From the NCBI GenBank assembly GCA_047972415.1, contig JBKEAN010000259.1:1-5981 (forward strand): 5,981 bases of DNA. Direction: 5' to 3'. Shown in pieces: positions 1 to 5,344 of this stretch. The stretch is from Mangrovibacterium sp047972415. GTDB lineage: Bacteria; Bacteroidota; Bacteroidia; Bacteroidales; Prolixibacteraceae. Both the position numbers and the translations under genes were made by a program. How positions within the stretch are numbered: the stretch's first letter is position 1; each line of letters opens with the position of its first letter. The notes under the pieces are model-generated. The model did not search any database, was not told where the DNA came from, and saw only the letters and a list, made by a program, of their open reading frames with translations.

Positions 1-246
1 ACCGCCTGCTATGTACGTGGTGCCGAAAAAGTACTGTTCGAGTTTAAACGCCAGTTGGGTATTGAAGTTGGTCAAACTTCGGCCGACGGCAAGTTTTCGC
101 TAAGCTGTCTGCGGTGCGTTGGTGCCTGCGGACTAGCACCAGTGGTGATGGTTGGCGAAAAGGTATATGGGCGCGTGTCGCCGCAACAGGTAGGCAAAAT
201 TATTGCCGAGTACCAGGAAGGTTGCCTAAACGCACAAACTGCCTGA
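1..246 (+). CDS. NuoE/HydC-like [2Fe-2S] subunit, 3' end only
   Basis: This is the last 81 codons of a 24-kDa-type subunit of NADH dehydrogenases and NAD(P)-linked [FeFe] hydrogenases, a thioredoxin-fold protein carrying one [2Fe-2S] cluster that passes electrons between the NADH/FMN subunit and its partners. The fragment opens with TACYVRGAEKVL, the usual sequence around the second cluster cysteine (Cys3 here). CVGAC (Cys39 and Cys43), followed by GLAP, gives the last two ligands; the 36-residue gap from Cys3 to Cys39 is what the family shows. The first cluster cysteine and the N-terminal helical part lie off the window. Stop TGA is at 244-246. No NuoF/HydB or HydA gene follows, so this is either the last gene of its operon or a stand-alone copy; complex I versus hydrogenase membership cannot be decided here. 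The 191 bases between it and the convergent gene at 438 hold two short perfect inverted repeats (274-286 and 368-383), neither followed by a T-run, so no clear terminator is visible. Confidence 0.9.
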   Translation, partial: TACYVRGAEKVLFEFKRQLGIEVGQTSADGKFSLSCLRCVGACGLAPVVMVGEKVYGRVSPQQVGKIIAEYQEGCLNAQTA

Positions 247-437
247 AAAAAGTTTCAAGGTACGGCACCAGCGCGTCAGCCTGACGGGACAAACGATCAC
301 GAATCAACATCAACGCCGTTTCACAAAATAATTGGATCCGGTAATGAACGTTTCCGGTAACCTTCTCCAAAGCCTGTGCTTTGTGAAAAGCAAAATAAAC
401 GAAGCAAACTACGAAGCACTTTGTTTTGTACCCATTT

Positions 438-926
438 TCAGATTTTCTTTTGTCCCTGTTGAATGGGCTCGTCCTTGGGCTTATCAAATTTCACTTTTGT
501 CCATATTTCCATCGAGATTCCTCCAAGTTGATTAACGTACGACATAATAAAAACATCGTTCCCTATAAAACGGTATTTCAGTTCCGTATCCCTGTTGGCA
601 TAGGCCGGATTGCTGTGTTCTTTTACATGCTCAACGTATCTATCGGGCGACAGCACCTCGTAGGTACCCGTAATGGTGAGTTTCGATACGACCGGAGTGG
701 TGACTAAAGCGAGAAAATCGCCGTTTTTACAAAAGAATTTGTAAAAACTGGTTGGCTTCAGCTTACCGAAATCAATGCTTAGCTCGCCGGTTTCCTGATT
801 TTCAATCACAGGATTACCTCCCTGCGGAACGTACATTTGCCAAACGCCTTCTAGTGAATTTTCCTGCCCGTTACCAAGAGCAACAAAAACGAATAAAAAA
901 ACCGATGCTAATACGAATGTTTTCAT
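438..926 (-). CDS. secreted DUF4488-like (lipocalin-like) protein
   Basis: A 162-residue protein starting at the ATG at 926. Residues 1-20 form a clear signal peptide (Lys3, then a long Leu/Val/Phe core, ending GNG before QEN) with no lipobox cysteine, so a soluble periplasmic or secreted location is expected. The mature part begins LEGVWQMYVP and continues as alternating short strands (FYKFFCKNGDF, KLTITGTYEVLS, ELKYRFIGNDVFIMSY, MEIWTKVKF). That pattern, with GxWQ near the start and a late strand ending in a Trp, matches the small beta-barrel DUF4488 family of Bacteroidota, whose molecular role is not established. The C-terminal 15 residues are charged and probably disordered. It is the last gene of the leftward set, 275 bases downstream of the glucan-binding gene, so it may have its own promoter; I did not find a convincing TTG/TAnnTTTG pair upstream. 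The family call rests on recognition of the pattern, not on a search. Confidence 0.75.
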   Translation of the reverse strand: MKTFVLASVFLFVFVALGNGQENSLEGVWQMYVPQGGNPVIENQETGELSIDFGKLKPTSFYKFFCKNGDFLALVTTPVVSKLTITGTYEVLSPDRYVEHVKEHSNPAYANRDTELKYRFIGNDVFIMSYVNQLGGISMEIWTKVKFDKPKDEPIQQGQKKI

Positions 927-977
927 ACGATTACGATTTAAAGCTGTTTATCTTAGATTACTAGTTATCTTGTCATT

Positions 978-1112
978 CTACTTAGCAACAGATGTATAAT
1001 CGTTCTTTTTCACCACTTCGGGATATATCCTAAATCTGCTAGTCATGCTTGTAGATGGGTGGTGGCCGAAAAACATAGAAGAAACGATCATTAAAACAAA
1101 CCAAAGTAGCAT
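978..1112 (-). CDS. candidate small single-span membrane ORF, possibly +1 frameshifted
   Basis: This reading frame lies in the 275-base gap between two leftward genes. From the ATG at 1112 it encodes 44 residues: a hydrophobic span (MLLWFVLMIVSSMFF) and a polar tail ending KKNDYTSVAK, stop TAG at 978-980. The same frame stays open upstream to a TAG at 1188-1190 and reads as plausible protein (FDLDKLSIQLFKNTSSTTW). A second frame starts with an ATG at 1212, overlapping the end of the upstream gene by 11 bases, and after ten codons reaches CTT TGA at 1185-1180, followed by C. A +1 shift at that CTTTGAC would join the two frames into one protein of about 76 residues. The heptamer equals the slip site of the release factor 2 gene, but no Shine-Dalgarno stimulator sits before it. 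I do not recognise a family. It could be a real small gene, a decayed remnant, or chance. Confidence 0.3.
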   Translation of the reverse strand: MLLWFVLMIVSSMFFGHHPSTSMTSRFRIYPEVVKKNDYTSVAK

Positions 1113-1201
1113 AATAAAAGAGGCTTTCCAAGTAGTTGAAGAAGTATTTTTAAACAATTGGATTGAAAGTTTGTCGAGGTCAAAGCCCTAATTTCGTCAC
1201 A

Positions 1202-2647
1202 TCAGGGTTCATTTATCCATAAAATTGAATTGTAGGTTTCCTCTTCGTTCAGTTCATAGAATTTATTTTCCGGGTCAATTTCCCATTGGCCATCAATAAT
1301 AAATTTGTACAACTGTTTCCCGGGCTTCAGGTACATCGGGAAAACCCAGGTGCCGTTCTCTTTTATCATCCGGTAGTTATGTTCGTCCCAATTGTTAAAG
1401 TTCCCGGTAACAATAACCGTTTTGGCATTGGGGTACTTATTCAGTTTAAAAACATGATTTGGCTGATAGGCCATGTAAGAGTTAATGTACCCATCGGCAC
1501 CGGCGGTATAAGGGTTGTCGGGGTCGGTTATCCAGGTGCCGTCAACAATAAATTTGTATTCGTAATTTCCGGGGCCGATAACGTAGGGCAATTCCCATCC
1601 GGCAGAAGTTTTACGCATCAGCAGTTCGTTTTCGCTCCAGTTATTAAAGGTTCCGGTGAGCACTACCTGGCGGGCTTCGGTATGTCCTTTCAGCTTGAAA
1701 GGATAGGATGTTCCAATGCTCAGGAACGAGTTTTTATTCCCATGTGCATCCGTTCGTACATCGGGGTTTTTGGGGTCGGTCATCCAGTTTCCGTCAACAA
1801 TAAATTTATAGGGGTAAGTGCCGTCATTAAGGTAAATGGGTAGGTACCAGCCCTTCGAGTCGCGGTTCATTGAAATTCCACGGGGGTTCCAGTCTGTAAA
1901 GCTTCCGGTTACCACTACTTTAGCAGCACTTTTATAGGCTTCTAATCTGAAGGTATGGTTATCGCAGTAAACCACCGAGTTATCGTCTCCCGCATCGCCA
2001 CGTACTCTGAGCTTGTTTTCGGGGTCAACCATCCAGTTTCCATCGGCAATAAATTTGTATTCGTACCTTCCTGGTTTAAGTTGAAGGCTTATTGTCCATC
2101 CTATTGCCGCAGGTTGCATAGGGGTTTGCGTGGTACTCCAATTGTTAAAGGTACCGGCAATGTACACCTTTTGTGCCGAGCCGAAACCCGATAAATTGAA
2201 ACGGACTTTGCCATCGGTATAACTAAATGCGTTGGCGTTTGCGAAATTGTTTACCCCGGTTTCATGTTGTTCAAAGAGTTGGTTAAAAGAACCATCTATC
2301 CAGTTGTTTATGGTTTGAAAAAATCGACTCAACCCAAATCTTCCGGGGCTACTGTCCTGCTGAACTTCTTTTGACAGCTCCACCAGGTTTGGCGAAATTT
2401 GTACTGCACGCCAGTGTTCATTATCAATTACAATTTCTGTTTTTCCACGTAAGGCCTGTTCAATCAATATACTGTCGAGGTCAAAAGCCTCCGACACTTC
2501 TTTTTTCTGTGCTGCGATCCAATTTTGGTCTAAGGTAAATATCAGTATCCCGTTGTCAACCCGGCATACCTTATCTAAATATTCCTGCGCCAACAAGCTC
2601 GAAATACTGGTTGTAAGGAATAAGAATAGCGCGAGTAAGTTTTTCAT
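1202..2647 (-). CDS. secreted protein with four tandem AMPK-type glycogen-binding (CBM48-like) modules
   Basis: A 481-residue protein. Start: the ATG at 2647 is preceded by AAGGAGG at the right spacing and opens a clean signal peptide (residues 1-20, ending SSLLA before QE); the TTG six codons upstream lies across the ribosome site and is rejected. Residues 21-147 form an N-terminal region I do not recognise. Four modules of 83-84 residues follow, at about 148-231, 232-314, 315-398 and 399-481, each with G-(T/S/N)-F-x-x-W, then YKFIxDGxWxxDP, then an Asn-Ser pair. These match the AMPK-beta glycogen-binding fold. The sugar-contacting residues of that family (two Trp, Lys, Asn) are present in all four: W170/K198/W205/N223, W253/K281/W288/N306, W337/K365/W372/N389 and W420/K448/W455/N473. 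No catalytic domain, lipobox or type IX sorting domain is seen, so a periplasmic alpha-glucan binder or scaffold is inferred. Its ATG overlaps the stop of the protease gene (ATGA), implying translational coupling. The identity of the glucan is unknown. Confidence 0.88.
   Translation of the reverse strand: MKNLLALFLFLTTSISSLLAQEYLDKVCRVDNGILIFTLDQNWIAAQKKEVSEAFDLDSILIEQALRGKTEIVIDNEHWRAVQISPNLVELSKEVQQDSSPGRFGLSRFFQTINNWIDGSFNQLFEQHETGVNNFANANAFSYTDGKVRFNLSGFGSAQKVYIAGTFNNWSTTQTPMQPAAIGWTISLQLKPGRYEYKFIADGNWMVDPENKLRVRGDAGDDNSVVYCDNHTFRLEAYKSAAKVVVTGSFTDWNPRGISMNRDSKGWYLPIYLNDGTYPYKFIVDGNWMTDPKNPDVRTDAHGNKNSFLSIGTSYPFKLKGHTEARQVVLTGTFNNWSENELLMRKTSAGWELPYVIGPGNYEYKFIVDGTWITDPDNPYTAGADGYINSYMAYQPNHVFKLNKYPNAKTVIVTGNFNNWDEHNYRMIKENGTWVFPMYLKPGKQLYKFIIDGQWEIDPENKFYELNEEETYNSILWINEP
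1205..2206 (-). repeat. four tandem coding repeats (CBM48-like modules)
   Basis: Four in-frame units of 249-252 bases: about 1955-2206, 1706-1954, 1454-1705 and 1205-1453, in reading order. The best conserved DNA core is the part coding for YKFI-DG, seen on the + strand as a recurrent AATAAATTTGTA or near variant close to 1299, 1548, 1799 and 2048. Protein divergence between units is large enough that these are old duplications under selection rather than recent copies. Only unit 2 departs from the NNW turn, with TDWNPRG. Confidence 0.85.
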
Positions 2648-3678
2648 TTCGGTCCTCCTTCCCAAAAACGCATCGAAAACAGCCCTGTTTTAAAATTAAT
2701 ACAAATAATACCTTTTTCCATAAACGTATAGCCAAGCATACCGTTAATTGTTTTTCCGTACGCTTCGTTTAAATTACAGAGGTTAGTAATTATGGTTGAC
2801 ATACCGGTGAGGTTAATATCGGAGATCCTGAATTCATCCATTTTTCCGTATAAAACTTCGGAACTGGCCGAACCGGCACCTTTCAGCACTTTACGCCGGG
2901 TTATACTTACCGTATTCAGTATTTTTTTATTGATACAACTGTTTATCACATTTGTTTCAGCACCGGTGTCGAGGCAGAATTGCAGCAGTTTACCCCCGAT
3001 TTCGGCTTTCAGGTAAACGATGTTTGATTTTTCATAAAACTCCTGGGTATAGTCGGCCCTGAATTGCCCGTGGGGCCTGCCTGTTCTTTTTCCCGATTTA
3101 TCCAAGCGAAAAAGTTTCAGGGTCGAATTTCGGACGTCTAACTCTAACTCATAGTCTTTTAACATTCCAAAACCAATTAGCCCCAGTATTTTAACATTCC
3201 ATTTATTCTCCAGGTGTCCCAGGTCAGCCACATCGGCTCGTAATCTTTCGTAGGTCAGGCTTGCAAAAGCCAGTTTACCAACTGTAATTTGATAACCTTC
3301 GCCGGCAGCACCTGTGATGCCGTTGGAACTTACGGCGTCGGTTCTTACGTGGTCGCGAAAATAAACCCCGTTAATAACCAGGTTTTGCGCCCCGGTGTCA
3401 AAAACCAGGTTGCCAGGCACACCATCCACTTCGGCTTCAATTAAAAACACACGGCCCGCCCGCTTCATCGGAATAAGCAACGAATCGCTTTCGAGGGGCG
3501 TTGAAGGTTGATAACTTTGAGCCATTCCGGAAAATGGGAACAGGTTTATACCATCAATAAACACAGAGGTTTTAACTTTGTGATTTATTTCTTTACCCGA
3601 AAAGAAGACAGAACACAAAATACAAAACACAAATGGCTTTAGCAGTAAAAGTCGGTTTTGTAACAAGATGAGGTGCAT
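2644..3678 (-). CDS. secreted two-lobed retropepsin-like aspartic protease
   Basis: From the ATG at 3678 this gives 344 residues. That start puts a hydrophobic stretch (about residues 3-27, LLLLKPFVFCILCSVFF) at the N-terminus as a signal peptide or anchor; the frame is open to a possible start at 3804, but the extra 42 residues are polar and would bury the signal. Two aspartic-protease lobes follow. Lobe 1 has VFDTGAQNLVI (Asp94-Thr95-Gly96) and closes with LGLIGFGMLKDYELELD. Lobe 2 has FCLDTGAETNVI (Asp237-Thr238-Gly239) and closes with INGMLGYTFMEKGIICINF. Each lobe thus has the DTG and the later hydrophobic-hydrophobic-Gly element that brace the active site of clan AA proteases. Retropepsins work as dimers of one lobe, so two intact lobes in one chain suggest an intramolecular pseudo-dimer as in pepsin. 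There is no PDZ domain. The stop overlaps the start of the glucan-binding gene. Substrate unknown; periplasmic action is inferred. Confidence 0.85.
   Translation of the reverse strand: MHLILLQNRLLLLKPFVFCILCSVFFSGKEINHKVKTSVFIDGINLFPFSGMAQSYQPSTPLESDSLLIPMKRAGRVFLIEAEVDGVPGNLVFDTGAQNLVINGVYFRDHVRTDAVSSNGITGAAGEGYQITVGKLAFASLTYERLRADVADLGHLENKWNVKILGLIGFGMLKDYELELDVRNSTLKLFRLDKSGKRTGRPHGQFRADYTQEFYEKSNIVYLKAEIGGKLLQFCLDTGAETNVINSCINKKILNTVSITRRKVLKGAGSASSEVLYGKMDEFRISDINLTGMSTIITNLCNLNEAYGKTINGMLGYTFMEKGIICINFKTGLFSMRFWEGGPK
2654..2660 (-). promoter_or_regulatory. strong ribosome binding site fixing the start of the glucan-binding gene
   Basis: AAGGAGG on the minus strand ends six bases before the ATG at 2647 and lies inside the last codons of the protease gene. 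Strong Shine-Dalgarno sites are uncommon in Bacteroidota. Together with the ATGA overlap it suggests that translation of the second gene is tied to, or boosted after, translation of the first. Confidence 0.7.
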
Positions 3679-3774
3679 CTTTTGAATTTTGCTGAAATGT
3701 AGCAATTTTGGATGGTAATAAAAAAGCGGAACCTGCTCCAATCCACGTGGCTCACGGGAATTTCTGTTATTGAT

Positions 3775-3806
3775 GGGTGATACGTGGTTAGGAAACCATA
3801 TCACCC
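3775..3806. repeat. bulged inverted repeat (13-bp stem)
   Basis: GGGTGATA (3775-3782) and TGGTT (3785-3789) pair with AACCA (3794-3798) and TATCACCC (3799-3806). The stem is thirteen base pairs, with a two-base CG bulge and an AGGA loop. It lies about 100 bases upstream of the protease start. No T-run follows on either strand, so it is more likely a protein-binding site or leader structure than a terminator. Confidence 0.6.
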
Positions 3807-3991
3807 GTTACCGATAAAACAGACGGATAGGGGAGTACAAACCGGCTCCAGTTTCTGGCAAACAAAGAGCAAGCTTCAGAAATCTTCAAAAATCTGCTTC
3901 TAAACATAAAATGGGGGGGGTAACTATATAGCACCAGAGGAGAATTAATTAGTGTCAGCTCCTTTAAGCGCCCTGTGCGCCGCTCTTACTA

Positions 3992-4032
3992 CACCAGGAG
4001 CAACAACCGGGTTTCCGGTATGCGAGCTGGTG
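3992..4032 (+). repeat. nested inverted repeat before the HU-like gene
   Basis: An outer CACCAG/CTGGTG pair (3992-3997 with 4027-4032) encloses an inner perfect hairpin, ACCGG-GTTT-CCGGT (4006-4019). A T-rich run (TTCTTTTT) begins nine bases after the outer arm, which is too far for a classical intrinsic terminator. A second copy of CACCAG at 3932-3937 could pair with the same CTGGTG, giving an alternative fold. The distance to the HU-like start at 4082 fits a leader element, but function is not shown. Confidence 0.45.
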
Positions 4033-4081
4033 ATACGTGATTCTTTTTAACGATTGCATGGAACCTGAAAAACCAAATCCG

Positions 4082-4781
4082 ATGCCGTTACATTTTGCAC
4101 TTTTCGAAAACCACCTGACCCCCGACCCCAACCGACTTTATGGCGGTGGTGCAGGACCTGCAAGCCAAAACGCAGGACGATGTGATGAACCTGATGGTGA
4201 GCCGTGGCTCCACGGTTACCAAAGCCGAAGCGCTGGCCGTGTTCGAGGAGTACGCGCTGGCCATTGAACAACTGCTACGGGACGGTAACTCTGTCAACAC
4301 CCCGCTCTTTAACCTGTCGCCTTCCATAAAAGGCGTGTTTTACAGCGAAACCGAAAATTTTAACCCGGCTACGCACTCCGTGCGGCTCAACATTAGCCCC
4401 GGCGTACGCCTGCGGCAAATGGCGCAGGACGTAAGTGTAAGCCGGGTACAGGGCACCAGCCCGCAACCCGACCCCTTGTACCTCGACGACCTGGGAAGCG
4501 GCGCCCGCAACGACACCCTCACCCCCGGCAACATTGCCCAGCTCAAAGGAAGCAGGTTGAAGTTTGACCCGGCCGATGTGCTGCAAGGCATTTTTATACA
4601 GTCGACCAACGGTGTTAGCGAAACCCGGGTGCACATTGTGTCGAACAACAAGCCCTCGCAGCTCGACTTTTTGATACCTCCCCTGGCCCCCGGCTTGTAC
4701 CGGCTGGAGGTGCGCGCCATCCTTTACAAAACCAGTAGTCTGCGCAAAGGCAGCCTGCCGGTTGAGCTCACGGTTGCCTAA
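4082..4781 (+). CDS. HU-like DNA-binding domain plus DUF4469 protein, frameshifted near the N-terminus
   Basis: Two frames together give a complete member of the Bacteroidota HU-like/DUF4469 family. The first runs from the ATG at 4082 (MPLHFALFENHLTPDPN). The expected continuation DFMAVVQDL lies one base on, from GAC at 4134. A single extra C in the C-rich run 4127-4133 explains the break; uncorrected, the first frame runs on to about 4267 as non-homologous sequence. The intact open frame has its own ATG at 4140 and gives 213 residues: an HU-like part (about 1-100; DVMNLMVSRGSTVTKAEALA, INTPLF-type loop as VNTPLFNLSPSIKG, then VRLNISPG) and a C-terminal Ig-like DUF4469 part (about 115-213; LKGSRLKFDPADVLQGIF, ending in APGLYRLEVRA). 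Such proteins resemble nucleoid-associated proteins; their role is not established. The break may be sequencing error, a real null or truncating mutation, or tolerated through the ATG at 4140. GC is higher than in flanking DNA. Confidence 0.82.
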
Positions 4782-4788
4782 GCCCTTT

Positions 4789-4850
4789 CCACGCCGCGTG
4801 GAAGCCTTGACCATGACCCGTGGAAGCCTTGACCACGCCGCATGGTAAGC
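4789..4850. repeat. 22-bp tandem repeat, about 2.7 copies, each with hairpin potential
   Basis: Units start at 4789, 4811 and 4833. The 17 bases CGTGGAAGCCTTGACCA are identical in units 1 and 2 (4797-4813 and 4819-4835). Each unit opens with an inverted repeat: CCACG-CCG-CGTGG, then CCATG-ACC-CGTGG with one G-T pair, then CCACG-CCG-CATGG with one mismatch. The array begins eight bases after the stop of the HU-like gene and ends before the A/C-rich leader of the next ORF. It could act as an mRNA-stabilising or terminating structure, or be a dispersed intergenic repeat. Confidence 0.75.
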
Positions 4851-4896
4851 AAGCACAAAAAAACCAGCAAACAAAAACCAACCAAAAATAACTCCC

Positions 4897-5082
4897 ATGA
4901 TAAAAATTCTACTTCTTAGTTTATGCCTTACCGGCTTGTTGTGCAGCCAGGCTGCTCTGCCCGAAACCTTCGCGCAATGCGAGCAAATCGCGCGGGGGCT
5001 GGGACGAGCTCGTGCTATGGCTTTAATAACATATGGAATCAATATAATGAAAACTCAGATATTTTGTGCGATTATCACTTAG
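4897..5082 (+). CDS. short signal-peptide ORF, probably truncated
   Basis: The 61-codon frame starts at an ATG after an A/C-rich leader. It opens with a good signal peptide (MIKILLLSLCLTGLLCSQA) followed by LPETFAQCEQIARGLGRARAM. Up to about 5013 the DNA is GC-rich like the HU-like gene upstream; from there to the stop at 5080-5082 it becomes AT-rich and the predicted protein loses any plausible pattern. A perfect 10-bp palindrome, ACGAGCTCGT (5004-5013), sits at the change. The simplest reading is the 5' end of a secreted-protein gene that lost its remainder to a rearrangement or insertion, with a chance stop shortly after. I do not recognise the family; it was probably co-transcribed with the HU-like gene, 115 bases away. 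Confidence 0.45.
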   Translation: MIKILLLSLCLTGLLCSQAALPETFAQCEQIARGLGRARAMALITYGINIMKTQIFCAIIT

Positions 5083-5224
5083 TCAACTTGTTTAAGTGAG
5101 GACTAAACTAAATTCATTAGATTCTAATCTCTCTCTCGTGATAAGATAGAGTACAAGAAAATAATCAAGGCAGTATTTAATTTATCATATTTCATTCTGC
5201 AATTAAAAAGACAATAATAATACA

Positions 5225-5344
5225 ATGAGGCAACTACTAAAGAATTACTTTGATTTGAATACATGGTTCGTTTTCCTTATTTTATTTGGAATCTACTCAA
5301 CCGCTCTAACAATAGAATTAAGATATTTTGGGATAGGCGGTTAG
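5225..5344 (+). CDS. small membrane ORF cut by the end of an insertion sequence
   Basis: A 39-residue frame: MRQLLKNYFDLN, then a hydrophobic span (TWFVFLILFGIYSTALTI), then ELRYFGIGG and a TAG at 5342-5344. The last two or three codons and the stop fall in the terminal sequence of the IS1595-family element on the right. The natural gene therefore probably continued, and this is its 5' stub. The surrounding 5083-5224 is AT-rich with no other gene. No family recognised. It could instead be a genuine small membrane protein or a chance frame. Confidence 0.35.
   Translation: MRQLLKNYFDLNTWFVFLILFGIYSTALTIELRYFGIGG

Larger units (their letters stand above)
3679..4081. other. 403-base spacer between divergent genes, structured but without a clear gene
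   Basis: No convincing protein or RNA gene was found. It must carry promoters for the leftward protease gene and the rightward HU-like gene, but no good TTG/TAnnTTTG pair stands out on either strand. It contains a bulged hairpin (3775-3806), a G8 run (3913-3920), a nested inverted repeat (3992-4032) and a short T-rich run (4041-4048). A near-identical 14-mer, GGTGATACGTGGTT at 3776 and GGTGATACGTGATT at 4029, flanks about 240 bases of it. Confidence 0.6.

Noticed and set aside
368..383. CAAAGC-CTGT-GCTTTG hairpin as a terminator for the convergent genes
   Set aside because: The stem is only six base pairs, and no T-run follows on either strand.
200..487. A 95-codon minus-strand frame across the gap between the NuoE-like gene and the DUF4488-like gene
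   Set aside because: It overlaps the ends of two well-supported genes in other frames, shows no family pattern or plausible start context, and fits a shadow of the flanking genes.
1286..1843. A 185-codon plus-strand frame opposite the glucan-binding modules
   Set aside because: Its internal repetition mirrors the four modules on the other strand, so it is their shadow.
2648..2665. TTG start six codons upstream for the glucan-binding gene
   Set aside because: Those codons span the AAGGAGG ribosome site, and they would place charged residues before an otherwise clean signal peptide beginning at the ATG at 2647.
3679..3804. 42-residue N-terminal extension of the aspartic protease
   Set aside because: The frame is open, but the extension is polar, contains half of the 3775-3806 hairpin and would move the hydrophobic export signal inside the protein.
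3805..4050. A tRNA, structured RNA or group II intron fragment in the spacer
   Set aside because: No cloverleaf could be laid out, and no domain V-like sequence was found; only short inverted repeats are present.
4789..4850. CRISPR array
   Set aside because: The units abut with a 22-base period and no variable spacers, so this is a simple tandem repeat.
4275..5042. A 255-codon minus-strand frame opposite the HU-like gene
   Set aside because: It is antisense to a clearly recognisable HU-like/DUF4469 protein, runs through the tandem repeats and has no recognisable domain; long antisense frames are common in GC-rich DNA.
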